This document shows, piece after piece, positions 35,306 to 47,478 of a stretch of DNA of 64,000 nt. Within the stretch, counting starts at the first letter, position 1. The number at the start of each line of letters is the position of its first letter. The position numbers and the translations under genes were made by a program. The stretch lies in assembly GCA_029204225.1 (NCBI GenBank), contig CM055108.1, positions 11,501,782 through 11,565,781 of the forward strand. Reading direction: 5' to 3'. The DNA comes from Diphasiastrum complanatum (Eukaryota; Streptophyta; Lycopodiopsida; Lycopodiales; Lycopodiaceae). Under the pieces are notes generated by a model that was not told the DNA's origin, ran no database searches, and saw nothing but the letters and a program-made list of their open reading frames with translations.

Positions 35306-36640
35306 ATGGTAGTAGCCAGAACCTCATTGGACAGCCGGGTACTGTAACCAGCCACCAACAACACACAACTGCGAGCCGAAATCATGAAGCTGCAGCAAGA
35401 GTTGACAATAGCTCAACAACACGAGTTCGATGGGCACTGGGAGATCCAGAAGCTGTTGCCAAAGTCTTGCCCCCCTCCATGCGCAACTCCAGATATAGAA
35501 GCTAAAAATAAATGTCTAGGAGCGGAGGCATAAGAATTACAAAGCAAAAACTTGCCTGGTTAGCTCAGCTCGCATCCGATTCGAGGCCACTATCCCAAGC
35601 AGAGATGAATCTCTTTCGACATCAGGTGCAGGTATATATCCAAATCTTAAATGGCTACGAGAGATACAGGACAAGTGCAAATCAAGAGCTCGCCCAAGCA
35701 AAGCAAGCCCTCAAGGCTTGCCAAAGATTTGTGGAGCAGAGGTCTCAGTTAGCCCCAGTGGCAATTCCAGCGCCACACATCCTTGACGCTGCACAGACAA
35801 GCTCCAGCAAGCAAGACAAAGGGGAACAAGCAACAGGGGCAAACAGTCAAGATCAGGGATTAGGCACACAATATCAAGGGCCCCTTGATACATGAGTGAA
35901 TACTCAAGGCCAAGATCAGGGCTAGGACACGGGTCCAAGTCAAAGCCAAGGGGAGGGTCAAGCCTCCAAATCTCGAGGCTCACGATCCATTTTTGCCAGC
36001 CCTGCCTTCCGATGTCCAAGGTCCATGGAGGAGAAAATCAACGAATTCCTAGCAAAGTATCCCCACAAGTCTTCAAGAGGCAGTTGGCAGATCTCATTTT
36101 CGGCCTAGACCATAAAAGGCAACGAGCTGCAAGCACTCCCCACCCTCCAACCACAACCAGAGTGGCGTCAGCAGCTGTTCGAGCATGACCCTGCGGCCTT
36201 CAAGGCATACGTGACTAGTCTGCAACAACTCAAGGCGAATGCACATTTCCTGTCATGCACATGACGATCCAAATGGGCGGAATGCAGCACCCCTCTAGAC
36301 AAAATCATCCTCAACAATTGTAATTGGCCGAGAATTTTATCCGAACATGGTTGGAATATGGATGAAGACGTCTGAAGGGCTCTCACCTAGTTTTCCAATA
36401 ATTACTTCAACTTTCCTGACCCAAGAGTCCGCACGACAGCCACTTACGCCCGAGACTTGGAGCATCTAATGGGAATCGAGACCAAGTGTGATAACGTTCT
36501 CCCACCCATATTCTTTGATCCAAATCAGGTGCTAGCCTCCGAAAAAGTGGAAGATCAGCTACCAGTAGCTCGTGTCTATTACCTAGCCGCACTTTCTTGG
36601 CGATCTTTGGACGAGCCGATTTTAAGCATGGGTTGACCAG
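35306..36640 (+). pseudogene. Extra retroelement ORF, glutamine-rich, unknown family
   Basis: The frame starts near ATG 35306 (MVVARTSLDS, then QLRAEIMKLQQELTIAQQH). It passes through frame changes to RPLSQAEMNLFRHQVQVYI and QELAQAKQALKACQRF, a low-complexity Q/G/S stretch, ASKSRGSRSIFASPAF, then EWRQQLFEHDPAAFKAYVTS and TYARDLEHLMGIETKCD near 36150-36500. Predicted helices at the start look coiled-coil-like. It has no CCHC knuckle, protease or transmembrane segment that I can see. A second copy lies on the minus strand at 47480-48300. It is either the extra ORF carried by this gypsy lineage or the gag of another one; no function can be assigned. Confidence 0.6.
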
Positions 36641-36846
36641 AAATGGCTAACAAGGGTACACAGGTCCCTTCACACACACAAGGACTTGAAAAACATAGAT
36701 CGAATAAATTTTATGGAAGACGTCACCGGCTACCTGATCAACTAGAGGCGAGCCAAGAGATCTCTGTACTGAACCGGCAGAGTGCCGAGGGACCGGCACT
36801 ACTTCAGGTTGTGGGTCCTATTGGGGGTATTCCCAACATATTGTAA

Positions 36847-38180
36847 ATAAATAATATCGGCTAATAAAATATGTTGCGAGGGCATGGCATCCTCCATGTA
36901 TGGCCCAATGAGCACACAAGTTGAGCATAAATAATGCTATGTATGATGGCTTTAATGGTCTAAAAATTTGTGATTGTAGATTACTTTTGAAACTTTTTGA
37001 GTTAGGATGAAATAGATAAACTCATTTTGTACTTCGTCACAAACGTCGAATATATATCTAGTACGCAGATTATCATGATATGATTATATGTAAAAATATA
37101 TATTTATATTCTACATGATTCAATTCAATTTATCTTTACATTTGTTTTTATTGTTGTAATTAATCAAAAAAAACTAAGAACTAATTCTTGAACAAACACA
37201 TATTTCAAATATATATATATATATATATATATAACAACATCACAATCCTTCAAGAGGGTTGTGGTCGTAAGGCATTCACAAGACTACTGAGCTTGGGATA
37301 TTTTTCCAGAGTTACTTTCTTTGCCCCCCTTGTTCTCCTTTCTTGTAGTTCTTCTGGAATTCGTCAAACTCTTTTCGATCATCATACCATCTTTTTATGT
37401 TTTCTATGGACTTCTCAGGTAGCTTCCTTGAGGTCCCACTAGGTAAGGCTTTGCCAACAATATTCTAAGTGATGGGACCCACTTGTTTATTATTGTGCAA
37501 AAAATACCCACAACACATTGCTTTCTTTTCTCTCTTTGTCATGCTTTTTGTTTTACAAAATAAAAAAAATTGCATAATATCATACTCTACAAAAATAAAC
37601 AACAAAATACTAAAGTATTTGCATTCAAGTTTTTTTAAATCACAAAGAGATTAGAATTGAGATTTTCATATCTGAACAGATGTTGTACGAAATTTTGACA
37701 GTTCACACGTGTAAAAGTCAGTGTACTTCAATCCCCTTTATCTCCTTCATGTTAGATCCAAAGATATTGACAATATAACTTGTTGCAAAGCTAGAAGAGT
37801 CAACTTTCTATTGAGATTTGTTTCAAATCATTCTGATGTATCTATCAAGAGTTATAAGCTGTTAAAAAGGATTAGGGAGTGTACCAAAATTTGAGTGGTC
37901 ACCTTGTGATTCGATCAAAAAAATTTGTTTGATTCAAAATTCATGTTCTGAGTATACCAATCTACCAAACTCAAGATCTAGGCAATATTTGGCTTGTTTG
38001 ACATATTTTTTCATACAAATTTATTGTATTTGAGTCAATATTGTTTTCTTTGAGCATTTCACACGTGCCAAAGGAAGGTAGAACCAAAATTTGTCTATAC
38101 TCCATATTTTTTGAGAGGTTGATCGAGTTTGCAATACATTGGTAGGATATTTGAGATCTATCTCTCTGTTGCAAGATTTT
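36847..38180. other. AT-rich intergenic DNA with (AT)n
   Basis: No gene is recognised. A microsatellite of about 12 AT units lies at 37209-37232. From about 37650 the sequence resembles a Copia leader, with cacacgtg-type motifs at about 37704 and 38061, leading to the gag at 38276. Confidence 0.55.
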
Positions 38181-38864
38181 ACATAGAAATTAGTAGTACA
38201 CCCTCTTTGTGAGTCCTATGGTGAAAGAGAAAACAACATTCCTTTTGGTTTATTACTAGAATTTTTCACATTCTAATGGCATCCGTGGGAGGATATCTAT
38301 TAGAGACTAGTGAAAGATTAAACACCTCCAACTATTCAATTTGGAAGATTAGAATGGAGTCTATTCTTATACTCCAAGATGTAATGGACATTGTACTTGG
38401 TATTGAGGAGGAGCCTCAAGTACAAGCTGAAGTACATAAATTTAAAACGACAACTAGAGTGGCTCTACACTTCATAAAAAAAAATATTTCTAATGAGATC
38501 TTAAGAGAATTTCGATCTTGCACCATTGCTAAAGAAGCTTGGGATGCACTCAAGTCAATCTATGAAGCTAAGAATACTTCTAGAATTCTCACTCTTAGAA
38601 ATCAGATCTGTCAAAGTTCACAAAGAAGTGAGGAGAGTACTTCAAACTATGTATTGAGAGTTAAAAATCTTCATAGGGAGCTTGCTTGTGTTGGTGTCAT
38701 AATCAATCAAGATGAGCTAGTACATGTCATTCTTAATGGCTTGAAAGAAGACTATGAAAATCTTGTTCAATCCTTTGCTATTAAGGAGGAGTTACCCAAC
38801 TTGGAGGATTTCACATAGGAATTAGTAGTACACCCTCTTTGTGAGTCCTATATGGTGAAAGAGA
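38181..38864 (+). repeat. ~52-bp direct repeat bracketing a gag fragment
   Basis: attagtagtacaccctcttt and flanking bases occur at 38181-38233 and again at 38813-38864, just before and just after the gag ORF. The copies differ by one or two bases and a small indel. Confidence 0.85.
38276..38818 (+). pseudogene. Copia gag fragment with open frame
   Basis: 180 codons without a stop: MASVGGYLLETSERLNTSN, SIWKIRMESILILQDVMDIV, then the UBN2 core (AKEAWDALKSIYEAKNTSR, VLRVKNLHRELACVG, LVQSFAIKEELPNLEDF). It ends in the second copy of the 52-bp direct repeat, so the knuckle and protease are missing. It is the best-preserved gag N-terminus of this family in the window. Confidence 0.9.
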
Positions 38865-38921
38865 ACTTTCAATATGCTTGAGAAACTTTCTACATAAAGT
38901 GCAAGTTCTTGTGATGTTGCT

Positions 38922-40420
38922 TTGATTACTTGTATTTCCAAGGAGGAATTATGGCATAAGAGATTGGATCATACCAATTTCAGGTCTATGTCTTCTATGG
39001 TCAAGGAGGTTAAGCCAAATGAGGTTTGTTCTATAGCAAAATCACATAAGGAGCCATATTTGATGTCTTCTATCAAGAAAAAACATCTATTGGAGTTGGA
39101 ACACTCGGATGTACACTTTTATTCAACTATAAACAAGGGAAATACCATTTGCTTTGCTACTCTTATTGACAGTTTCACAAGTAACACTTGGTTATATCTT
39201 GTTTCTTCAAGTTTTATGGTGCATGATAATTTCCCATTATTCAAAGCCTTGTGGAGTGATGGATCTATTGGAGGAAATACACCATATGAAGTCTTGTTCA
39301 ACTATAAGCCTAAGGTTGTTTACCTTAGTATACTTGAAAGTTATTGCTTTGCATATGATCTCTTGGAAGCAAGGAATGAAGGTGATCCAAGTTCATGGAT
39401 TATGGTTGGATGCATATCCACCAAGGAGGCCTACAAAGAACTTATGCTCTTTATCTCAAGGGTGATTGAGAATAGAGAGGTATGTTTTATGAAGATCAAT
39501 ATTCAACCTTGGAAGGGACTGAGACCTTTGCATCTTATGATGTATCTCAAATCATTTCTATTGAAGATAGTCAAGTTATGATGGGGTCGAGGTTTGAGGA
39601 GGAGTATCCTCAACAAATGTATTCAAGGAGATCTTCAAGATACAAGGCCAAGTCCTTGTGGTACTTTTTTCATGGTAAAGAGAGACAAGGTTCAGGTGAT
39701 ATTCACTCCAAAGTACTCACTTATGTTTCTCTTTCTTTGTTTGATGTACTATCTTGCTTATTTGAGATTTTCTCATTTCAAAGTTTAAATAAGGCTATTC
39801 TAGTTTTGAACGATGCCTATTGTTTGAAAATATTTCGTGTCAGTGATGACTCAATTATGTTTCCAAAACATTTTGAAAGCAAGATATTGTATCATCAACT
39901 GTATGCTCTTAGAAATAGTAAGAGCAAGAATGAGAACAAGCTCAAACATATTGAAAATCATGTTTTTTCATGTAATGAGGCATATTGTAAACTTCTCTTG
40001 AGATTAAGTGAAGCATCCATTGAGGACACTTACATCCTTGAGAAAGTATTAAGCCTCAAAGAGATCAAGTTAGAATTTGATTTTAAGATTTGATTCGTGA
40101 TGGATAAAGTTCATAGTATGTGGACTAGTCAAGCTAGTATGCTTAGTCTTGATGATCAATTTTATTGTTTTTAGTTTTGATGATCAATTTTATTGTTCAT
40201 GTTTTGATCTTGATCTCTATGATCTTTATGATCATGATGAGGCATGGAAGCCTCGAATTTTGCAACTTGCGATGCAGCCATCTTCATGCAAATGGATTTT
40301 TCAAATCAAAGTCTTTATCAAGCATGGAGGAGGCATATCAAAATAGTGGCAAATTGGTGAAAACTCTTCAAAGGTATTGGCAAGAGATTTTTACCAAAGA
40401 GATCCTATCTTGGATATGGT
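38922..40420 (+). pseudogene. Copia integrase and pol fragments, internally deleted
   Basis: From about 38945 a pre-integrase block (ELWHKRLDHTNFRSMSSM, SIAKSHKEPYL) leads to the integrase core start (LEHSDVHF, ATLIDSFTSNTWLYL). It then jumps to the end of integrase (GGNTPYEVLFNYKPKV, GDPSSWIMVGCISTKEAYKE), losing the second and third catalytic residues. Later pieces (39482-40093) include SRFEEEYPQQMYSRRSSRYK-like linker codons; 40250-40420 retains PSSCKWIFQIK, the start of RT. The rest of RT and RNase H is absent. Confidence 0.8.
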
Positions 40421-40572
40421 AAGGGTGGTGTTATGATGGACTATTTGGATGACCTTCACTTCACATGCAAAACAAAGAATCCACACAAAAAGCTCTTCAT
40501 CAAGCATTGGACCAATCTTGGATTACTTCAAGATCAAATGTTCAAGTCAAATTGATAGCTTTTTAGGAGGAG

Positions 40573-41131
40573 TGTTGAAAACCAAAAAGCCATCCAACTT
40601 GATTTTTTGGGGTTGGTAAAAATTTACAATGTGCATGTAGTGTTACAACTTGCAAATGCCAAAAATGGCCTAGTAGAAACTTGAGCCACATCACATGCAT
40701 AAAGAAGTGGGTCCTACCACTCAAGCTACTATGCTAAGCCTTACCTAGTGGGCCCTGCCATAGTACACTGTACATTTAGAATAATAAGTGTGAGGCACTA
40801 GCTTACTATTGGCTAAGCCTTACGTAGTGGTCCCCGCCATAGTACACTGTACATTTAGAATAATAAGTGTGAGGCACTAGCTTCCTATGTGTATAAGCCC
40901 AGCCCAATAAGCACATTAATTGAATAGTTTAAGTTGTTTCCTAGTGACTTGGCCCTAGGTGCAAATAAATAAGGTAAAAGGCCAAAGTCTAAGTTATAAG
41001 ACAGAGTCAAAGTCAAGTGGTGGTAGGTGGGGTATGCTTCTTTGTGCACCAGTAGATCTTTTGTGTTTCTTTGAAGGGCTAGGATCTCAATCCTTGCCAC
41101 TTCAAGTAGCCAATAGGATGAATGGGGCAAG
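40573..41131 (+). repeat. LTR head followed by unique insert (first copy)
   Basis: A purine tract (taggaggag, 40564-40572) precedes tgttgaaaaccaaaaagcca, the expected PPT/LTR junction for the Copia relic upstream. The first ~137 bp match 41132-41279; after that the two diverge. The divergent part holds a 79-bp tandem duplication (40733-40811, 40812-40890). Confidence 0.75.
40733..40890. repeat. 79-bp tandem duplication
   Basis: Two copies starting gctaagccttac.tagtgg and ending gtgaggcactagctt. They are nearly identical. Confidence 0.9.
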
Positions 41132-41860
41132 TGTTGAAAATCAAAAAGCCATCCAACTTGACTTTTATTTTTTTTTTTGGGGGGGGGTGTTGATGAAGAT
41201 TTACAATGTGCATGTAGTGTTACAACTTGCAAATGCCGAAAATGGCCTAGTAGAAACTCGAGCCACATCACATGCATTAAGTCTAGTTTGTCATATGTGA
41301 CATGCATGTAGTTTTAGATCATGAAATGGTCAAATTTGGGCTAGTGGAAACTCGAGGTACTACATATGCATTATGTCCAAAATTTCCAATGTGACATGCA
41401 AGACATGCAAAAGTTGTAATGGACAAATGCAAGTAGATTTGTACATTTGTAGTTGGAAAATTGCCACATGTAGAAAGTAGGTGGATAATCATGCATGCAT
41501 AATGATAGGTGTCAATATTTTAATAGAATACACTTTTAGAGGTGGAGAAATATGGTTGCATGCTAGTACTACCACAAGCTACATCCTCTCCTATATATGT
41601 AATGTGGGTTCTATCACAATGTTAATGATGAATCAAGCATAGATGCTATCATAATGTCAATTTGGATCTTCAACTTTTTTTGTTGTATTGCTATTCTCTC
41701 TCTAACTCGAGTTTGAAGTAATTTTCATACATGCATTGCTTTTGTACTTTTCCACACGTGTGGAAATAGTCTTGCTTTGATCAATAGCATTCTAGATTAT
41801 GATCTAGCCTTAGATTCTTGAGGTAGATTGTGAATTTCACTCTCTACGCGACACGTGTCT
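41132..41860 (+). repeat. LTR-like sequence (second copy)
   Basis: Starts tgttgaaaatcaaaaagcca, continues past the shared head into a longer LTR-like body with a cctatatatgt TATA-like site near 41592 and a cacacgtgtggaa motif near 41754. The right end is not defined; no PBS follows. Confidence 0.6.
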
Positions 41861-41966
41861 TATTTTTTTTCAGCCATGCTGACACGGGTCTAGCAGAGGG
41901 CATGGCCCACATCTAGCCATGCATTGTCACGTTGCAACATGTGTCAATACACGTGTCAATTAGGCC

Positions 41967-41970
<4 letters not shown>

Positions 41971-42009
<39 letters not shown>
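41971..42009. repeat. (TC)n microsatellite and adjacent 42-bp duplication
   Basis: About 19 TC units. Just downstream, tttgttctctctctccctca occurs twice (about 42079 and 42121), followed both times by ttcatt. Confidence 0.9.
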
Positions 42010-42010
<1 letters not shown>

Positions 42011-42249
42011 AGCTGGTGTTGTTGTTACGCTCTGTCTACCTTCTCTGTTGTTCCTTGTCTCTTCTCCCTCTGTCTGTGTTTGTTCTCTCTCTCCCTCATT
42101 CATTATGTGTTTGTTTTGTTTGTTCTCTCTCTCCCTCATTCATTCTGCGTTTATTTTCTGTTTGTTAACTGTGCATGAATTTTTCTTGCAAAATAAACTT
42201 CCTTACGATCTACTATATGCTTCGATTCAGCATGTTTGTGTGAGCGTAT

Positions 42250-45200
42250 GATTTTTGGAAATATTTTAAGCCTATATGTATGTAAACTTAAGATAAATTT
42301 AAAAACAATTTTGAAATATAAGTTTTTTTTTAGATTGCTTTTAAATATTGTGATATTTTTCACGATAAATAAATAGTTAGACAATTATAAGTATTTCGAT
42401 GTATGTCGTAATTAGCAATTACATGATTTTGGATGATTTGATAGTTTCAGAAACCAATGTAACAATATATTCAAATGATATTTTGAGCATAAGTCACATA
42501 GAGACAGTCTTTTTATTGATAATTTACATGGAGACAAACTTTTTAGTGATAAGGTATATGTAGATAGATTTTTTAACAATAAATATCACTTTTTATTGAA
42601 ATAAGTTATAAAAAATTGAATATAATTGTAACAATGATGCAATAAAATTGAGATATAAGTTTAATTTAATAAAATTCTATTTGTAAAATTGTATGATTAA
42701 TATTTATTCATAATCATCTATAAGACTTGAATAATAATTATCCATAACAATCATATAATAACAACTTATTTAAAATTTACTTACTAACCAAAATCAAGAA
42801 AAGCTTGATATTAAATGCTTGTAAACTTAATATAAATTTAAAAATAATTTTGAGATATAAGTTTTTTTAGAGTGCTTCTAAATATTGTCATATTTTTAAC
42901 GATAAATAAATATTAAACAATTATAAATATTTCAATATATGTCGATAATCTATACTAAAATTATAAAATACAATCATAAATATTATGTTGTCTCAATCGA
43001 CTTTTCTCAAATAATATTTTGAAATGTATAATCTATTTTTTTAGTTATATTTTGGATATTTGAACTAAATAGTTTTTTATTTTAAGAAATATGAATTAAA
43101 AATAAAATCAGCTATCAAAAAAACTTTGTTATATTATAAATAAGCATTTAATCAGAATTGTAATATTTGATATCAAATTAATATATCAGATAATATATGA
43201 AATAATTTAATATAAAAAATTATAAAAGATAGGAACTTATATGTAATTTATATTATATCATATTATGATTTGAATAAAAAATAAATTTGAAATATCTAAA
43301 AATAAAACTGTCATTCCATCTTGTGTAATTTAAAATTTATTTATTTAAAAAAAATAGCATGAACTCAATAATATTAATAAACAGTCGAGTTTGTTATATT
43401 TTTTTAATTTTGTTTTAAAAACCAACACTTTTTTTTATTGACTTGAATTATACTCCAAAATATTATTCCTTTATATATTTTTGTTTTATAAAAATTTATG
43501 TAGAATTATTTTAGTTTATTTGCTTTATATTTTACAGTTCAGAATTTTTAATATTTCTTTCTTGAATATTTTTCAAAAGGAATAAAAATAGATTGACAAT
43601 TTTTTTTGTGTTGTGATATTTTTTTTTGTAAGTTTTTTATTTGTCCTATATATATTCTATTATTTATTAAACATTCTATCTTGTATATAAGTATTTTTTA
43701 ATGTCTTCTATCTTTTTTTGCTATTGAACTTGTTGTAAAAAAATATGTTCATAATTAGTAAATGCTTTTGAAAAATATTGTTTTAAATACTATACATATT
43801 TAGTAAACAATTATATTGATTATGATTACTTTTATTGTTTTTATTTTTGTTGTTGATATCAATGTTTGATCAGTTTTTTTATTAATAGATAATAAAATCT
43901 ATTTATTAAAAGAAAATAGTCTTTAATAATTGTATACTATGAATTAATTGCATATAAAATAATATTTGTTGTTTACCACTTTATTTTCTTCAATTGATGA
44001 CTTTTGTTTTTGAATTGATTTTTCTTTTCGATTCATCACCTTCATTGTTGATTCAATGGTGATTGGTCCTTTTGTAATCCGCTCTCTAGATTGTGAAAGA
44101 TCTTCTAATAGTTTTGCAAAATCTTTACAAATTGAATCCGCTTCAAATCTTGTCAAATTTTTTCAATATTGTATTGGAATATTATATCCAGAATATAAGT
44201 TGCGTATTGTATAATATGATTAATCTGTGTGATTCCAAATATTTTATTGATGCTCTATTTGTATTAATCGTCTTTGAAATTCGTATGTCGAATTTTTTCG
44301 AAAAATCTTTTACAAATCTTGTAAAAATATATGATTTTATTGACTATTTTTTTTTATATATATTTATTTTAATTCTATTATTTATATAGAATAATATATA
44401 GATAATTTTATTTTCAATTGGACTATCTTTATATTCTTTTTCAAATTTCACCTTTTTTTATTTATGGTCATTGATAAAATCATATAATTCTTCATTGTTT
44501 TCAAATCCATTTACATAACTTGAAGGTTCAACTCCATAAATATTGAAAAGAAACATTTGTTTCATTGTTGCAAATACTGTTTTCATTTTTTCTAACTGTT
44601 TCCTCTTTTAATTTTTGAAACAGTTGTGATTGCTGAACAAATATTAGAACTTAAAAATAAAGATAATATATATGTAACTGTTTATTTTATATTATGTCAA
44701 TATTAGTAAAAATAAAAATAATTATATAAATTATTAGGTAGATTTATAAACTTTCATAATAAATTTATCTTAGTTATGTAATTAGAGTCTTTAGAAACAT
44801 CCATGTGTTTTGTTTGTTGTTTTTTGTAAAAACATGTTTGATCATATGTTAGATGTTAAAATCAGAGTATATAAATCTCATTTGGATGTATATACATCAT
44901 TCAAGTATCAAGGATTGCACAACAATTAGATTGATCAAGATCTAAACATGTATCTTGATTTGATTTAGATTGATAATTGTCTTTAAATACCACAAATAAT
45001 TTATCCTCTAATAATCTTCACGGCTTCTCACACATATGAAAAGTACATAATTTTTAACAAGTTCAAATCAACTCATTAGACACACAAATTTTCACATACA
45101 TGACATATTAAAATTGTCAAGAAATTTTTTTTTTTTCTTATCTCAAAAGCTATGTATAAAATTAGCTCTGAATCCATAACTATATTGTTCGAATATAAGG

Positions 45201-47478
45201 TTAGTTTTCAATTGTGAATCAATGGATCTTCAATATATTGACTTAATCTATTCTTTTGCACTTATTCATATTGAACTTCTTGATAACTCCTAGATCTTGC
45301 ATTTTAAAATCTTTAATCAATGTCATATTGGTTTCATTGATAAGATGTTCATTATTTTCACAAAATGTCCAATGTAGGAAGGTTTTTTTGGATGACATAT
45401 GATTGGAGTAAATTATAATAGTCCTCATTGAATTGATTCAAGACTATTTGGATGAGCTCTTTTAAATTTAAACAAGTTCTTTGTTGAAGTCCTTCATTGA
45501 AGGTAAGCAACCTTGATGTATTTATGGACTAATAGATGGAACAATGTACAATTGTGCTCTCATTTCATAACTATAGATTTCGTAACTTAGATTATGTCAA
45601 AATGTGCTTAGGATAGATTGTAACTCTATCAATCTAGGCCTTAGATTAGGCAAACTAGATATTAGATTAAGGTGTCTTTTCTTGGAGGTGGTCGACCTCA
45701 TGAAAATCTCTACAAATTAGAATCATTGATTTATTCTTAATTTAAACATAATTCAAGCAAATTAAAGGTGACTTGATTCAATCAAATCTTATCGTACTTA
45801 TGTACACGTGGATGACGCATGTCAATCAATCATGGTGTCACATGACATGAATCCATTCGTTAGATTTTAATATTTTTCACACAAACAAATTGGATTAAAA
45901 TGTTCAAGTGCCAATTTATTAACAATGTAAATGTCTTTTTAGTTTGTGACTCTAGACACCATAACATATGTTAATCCTGGAGTGAAATTGTTTCTTATAT
46001 TAATAATAGTTTTTTCAATTATTGTTGTACCTTGGGATTTATGTGTTGTTATTGAATATGCAAATAATATTGAAAATATTGATTTATAATAAATTTTTGT
46101 GTCTAATCTAATTTTAGTAAATTTGGATCTTGTTAGATTAAAAAATTTGTTATTATTTTATATTTTTAGTTTTATTGATTTTATGTCATTACTTTTTTTT
46201 TTCAATTTGATATCATTTACAAAAGCTATGGTACCATTTACCATATCTTTGGATATGTTTATATTTGTTAAAAGCATAACTTTTGCTCCTCTTACAATAT
46301 TTTTAATTTGATAAAAATTTGTATCATTTAACCATAATTGTAATTCTTTTATTGATTCAACATTTGTTTTTTACATTTATATTTATTATTTCTGTTGTGT
46401 AAAAAAAAAATTTAGTGTATGTTCATTGTATCTTAAAACATGTTCTTTGTGTGTACATATTACTGTTATATTTGCATTAATTTTTCGATTGCTTCAATAT
46501 CAGTATTAAATCTACTTATAAATATTTTATCTATTTCATCTTGAATTGGTTTTTTAGTTCTCATTACCTTTAAAAAATTCGAATACGCAATGTCTTTACA
46601 ATGTCCCACGGAGTATGTCAATTCCAAGTGTTTTGTCTTTTTCCAATAAGATGAATTTGATATATGACATATAAAACAAATATTTTTTCGTTTTATCCTT
46701 ACAAATAGCTGGTAATTGTGCATGATTTCCTACTAATATTAGTGCATAATTTGTGAAAGATTGATTTTGTGACATATTTTTAACTTGATTTAATTGGTGA
46801 ATTAGAAGTTGTAAGTTTGTGATGTCATCATTAACATTTTATCAATTATAATTACCTCTGCTTCTAAAATTAGCTTGAATCTAAAGTTAGTTGGATTTAA
46901 ATTTTGTATGTATAAGTTGTTTATCGGTATCAAAAATAAATTGTGAATAGTCATGGCATGTTTACTTAATCTTGAAGTCGCGGCTCTGGTAGTTGCGCTA
47001 ATCAAAATTTTACGTTCTATACAAGCAAATTTATATGTCATATATTTTATTAAGAATGTTTTCTCACTACCCGGTGTTCCAAAAATAGTAAAAAATTTTG
47101 TTTTATTTTCTAAAAGTATGTTATATATATTTGTTTGTTCTTGATTTAAAGTTGAATTAGTTAGATTCTGAAACTCATGTTCAAATTCTAGAATTCTTAT
47201 TGTATCATTTGATAATAATATAGGTGTGTTATTTTGTTCGTTATTTGTCATTTGTCAACATTTTTTTGTTGTAGTAATACGTTAATTATTTATTGTCTTT
47301 GTTCATTCTCAATAAATTGTCTATTTGCATATTCTTGTATATAAAAATTAATGTCTTCTTCCGAGTTAACAAGGTTTTTTAATATACATTCACAAAAATA
47401 TGTATTTTCTTTGTTTTCATTAGATATCAAATCTTTCTCTAATTTAAAATGTATGTATACAAAGAGTGCCACATGCAT
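42250..47478. other. Sharply bounded AT-rich block with helicase relic
   Basis: From about 42250 to 47478 the sequence is strikingly AT-rich, unlike both flanks, and both edges are abrupt. The right half carries a minus-strand Pif1-type helicase. The left part has repeats: a ~130-bp block at about 42270-42405 recurs at about 42820-42945, and a ~30-bp unit is repeated three times at 42501-42590. Between 43000 and 45800 only short ORFs occur, the most protein-like on the minus strand at 43944-44156 (unrecognised, charged). The whole block may be one degraded Helitron-like insertion. Confidence 0.65.
45870..47478 (-). pseudogene. Pif1/Helitron-type DNA helicase, degenerate
   Basis: Read on the minus strand in order: N-terminal flank (47478-47290); LNQEQTNIYNILLENK and Walker A region GTPGSEKTFLIKYM, where the usual GxGKT is GSEKT; SATTRAATSRL; HNLFLI; Walker B VIIIDKMLMM, where the usual DE is DK (47251-46802). 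After a frameshift comes LILVGNHAQLP (about 46745-46715); then LELTYSVGHCKDIAYSNFL and TKKPIQDEIDKIF (46723-46466). NIVRGAKVMLLTNINISK with NGTIAFVNDI follows (about 46305-46200). The end is FAYSITTHKSQGTTI and GLTYVMVSRVTN (about 46060-45945). These are the successive motifs of Pif1 helicases, which in Helitrons are fused behind a Rep nuclease. No Rep is visible upstream because the block ends at 47478. Broken by several stops and two altered ATPase motifs. Confidence 0.85.

Noticed and set aside
41924-42251. Leucine/serine-rich ORFs near 42 kb that look like membrane proteins
   Set aside because: Derived from (TC)n and a ctctctccctcattcatt duplication; hydrophobicity follows from composition.
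43944-44156. A Rep nuclease for the Helitron helicase
   Set aside because: The small charged ORF lies on the wrong side of the helicase for a Rep-helicase fusion and shows no HUH motif.
42250-47478. AT-rich island as organellar DNA inserted in the nucleus
   Set aside because: No mitochondrial or plastid gene is seen; the only coding content is a Pif1-type helicase.
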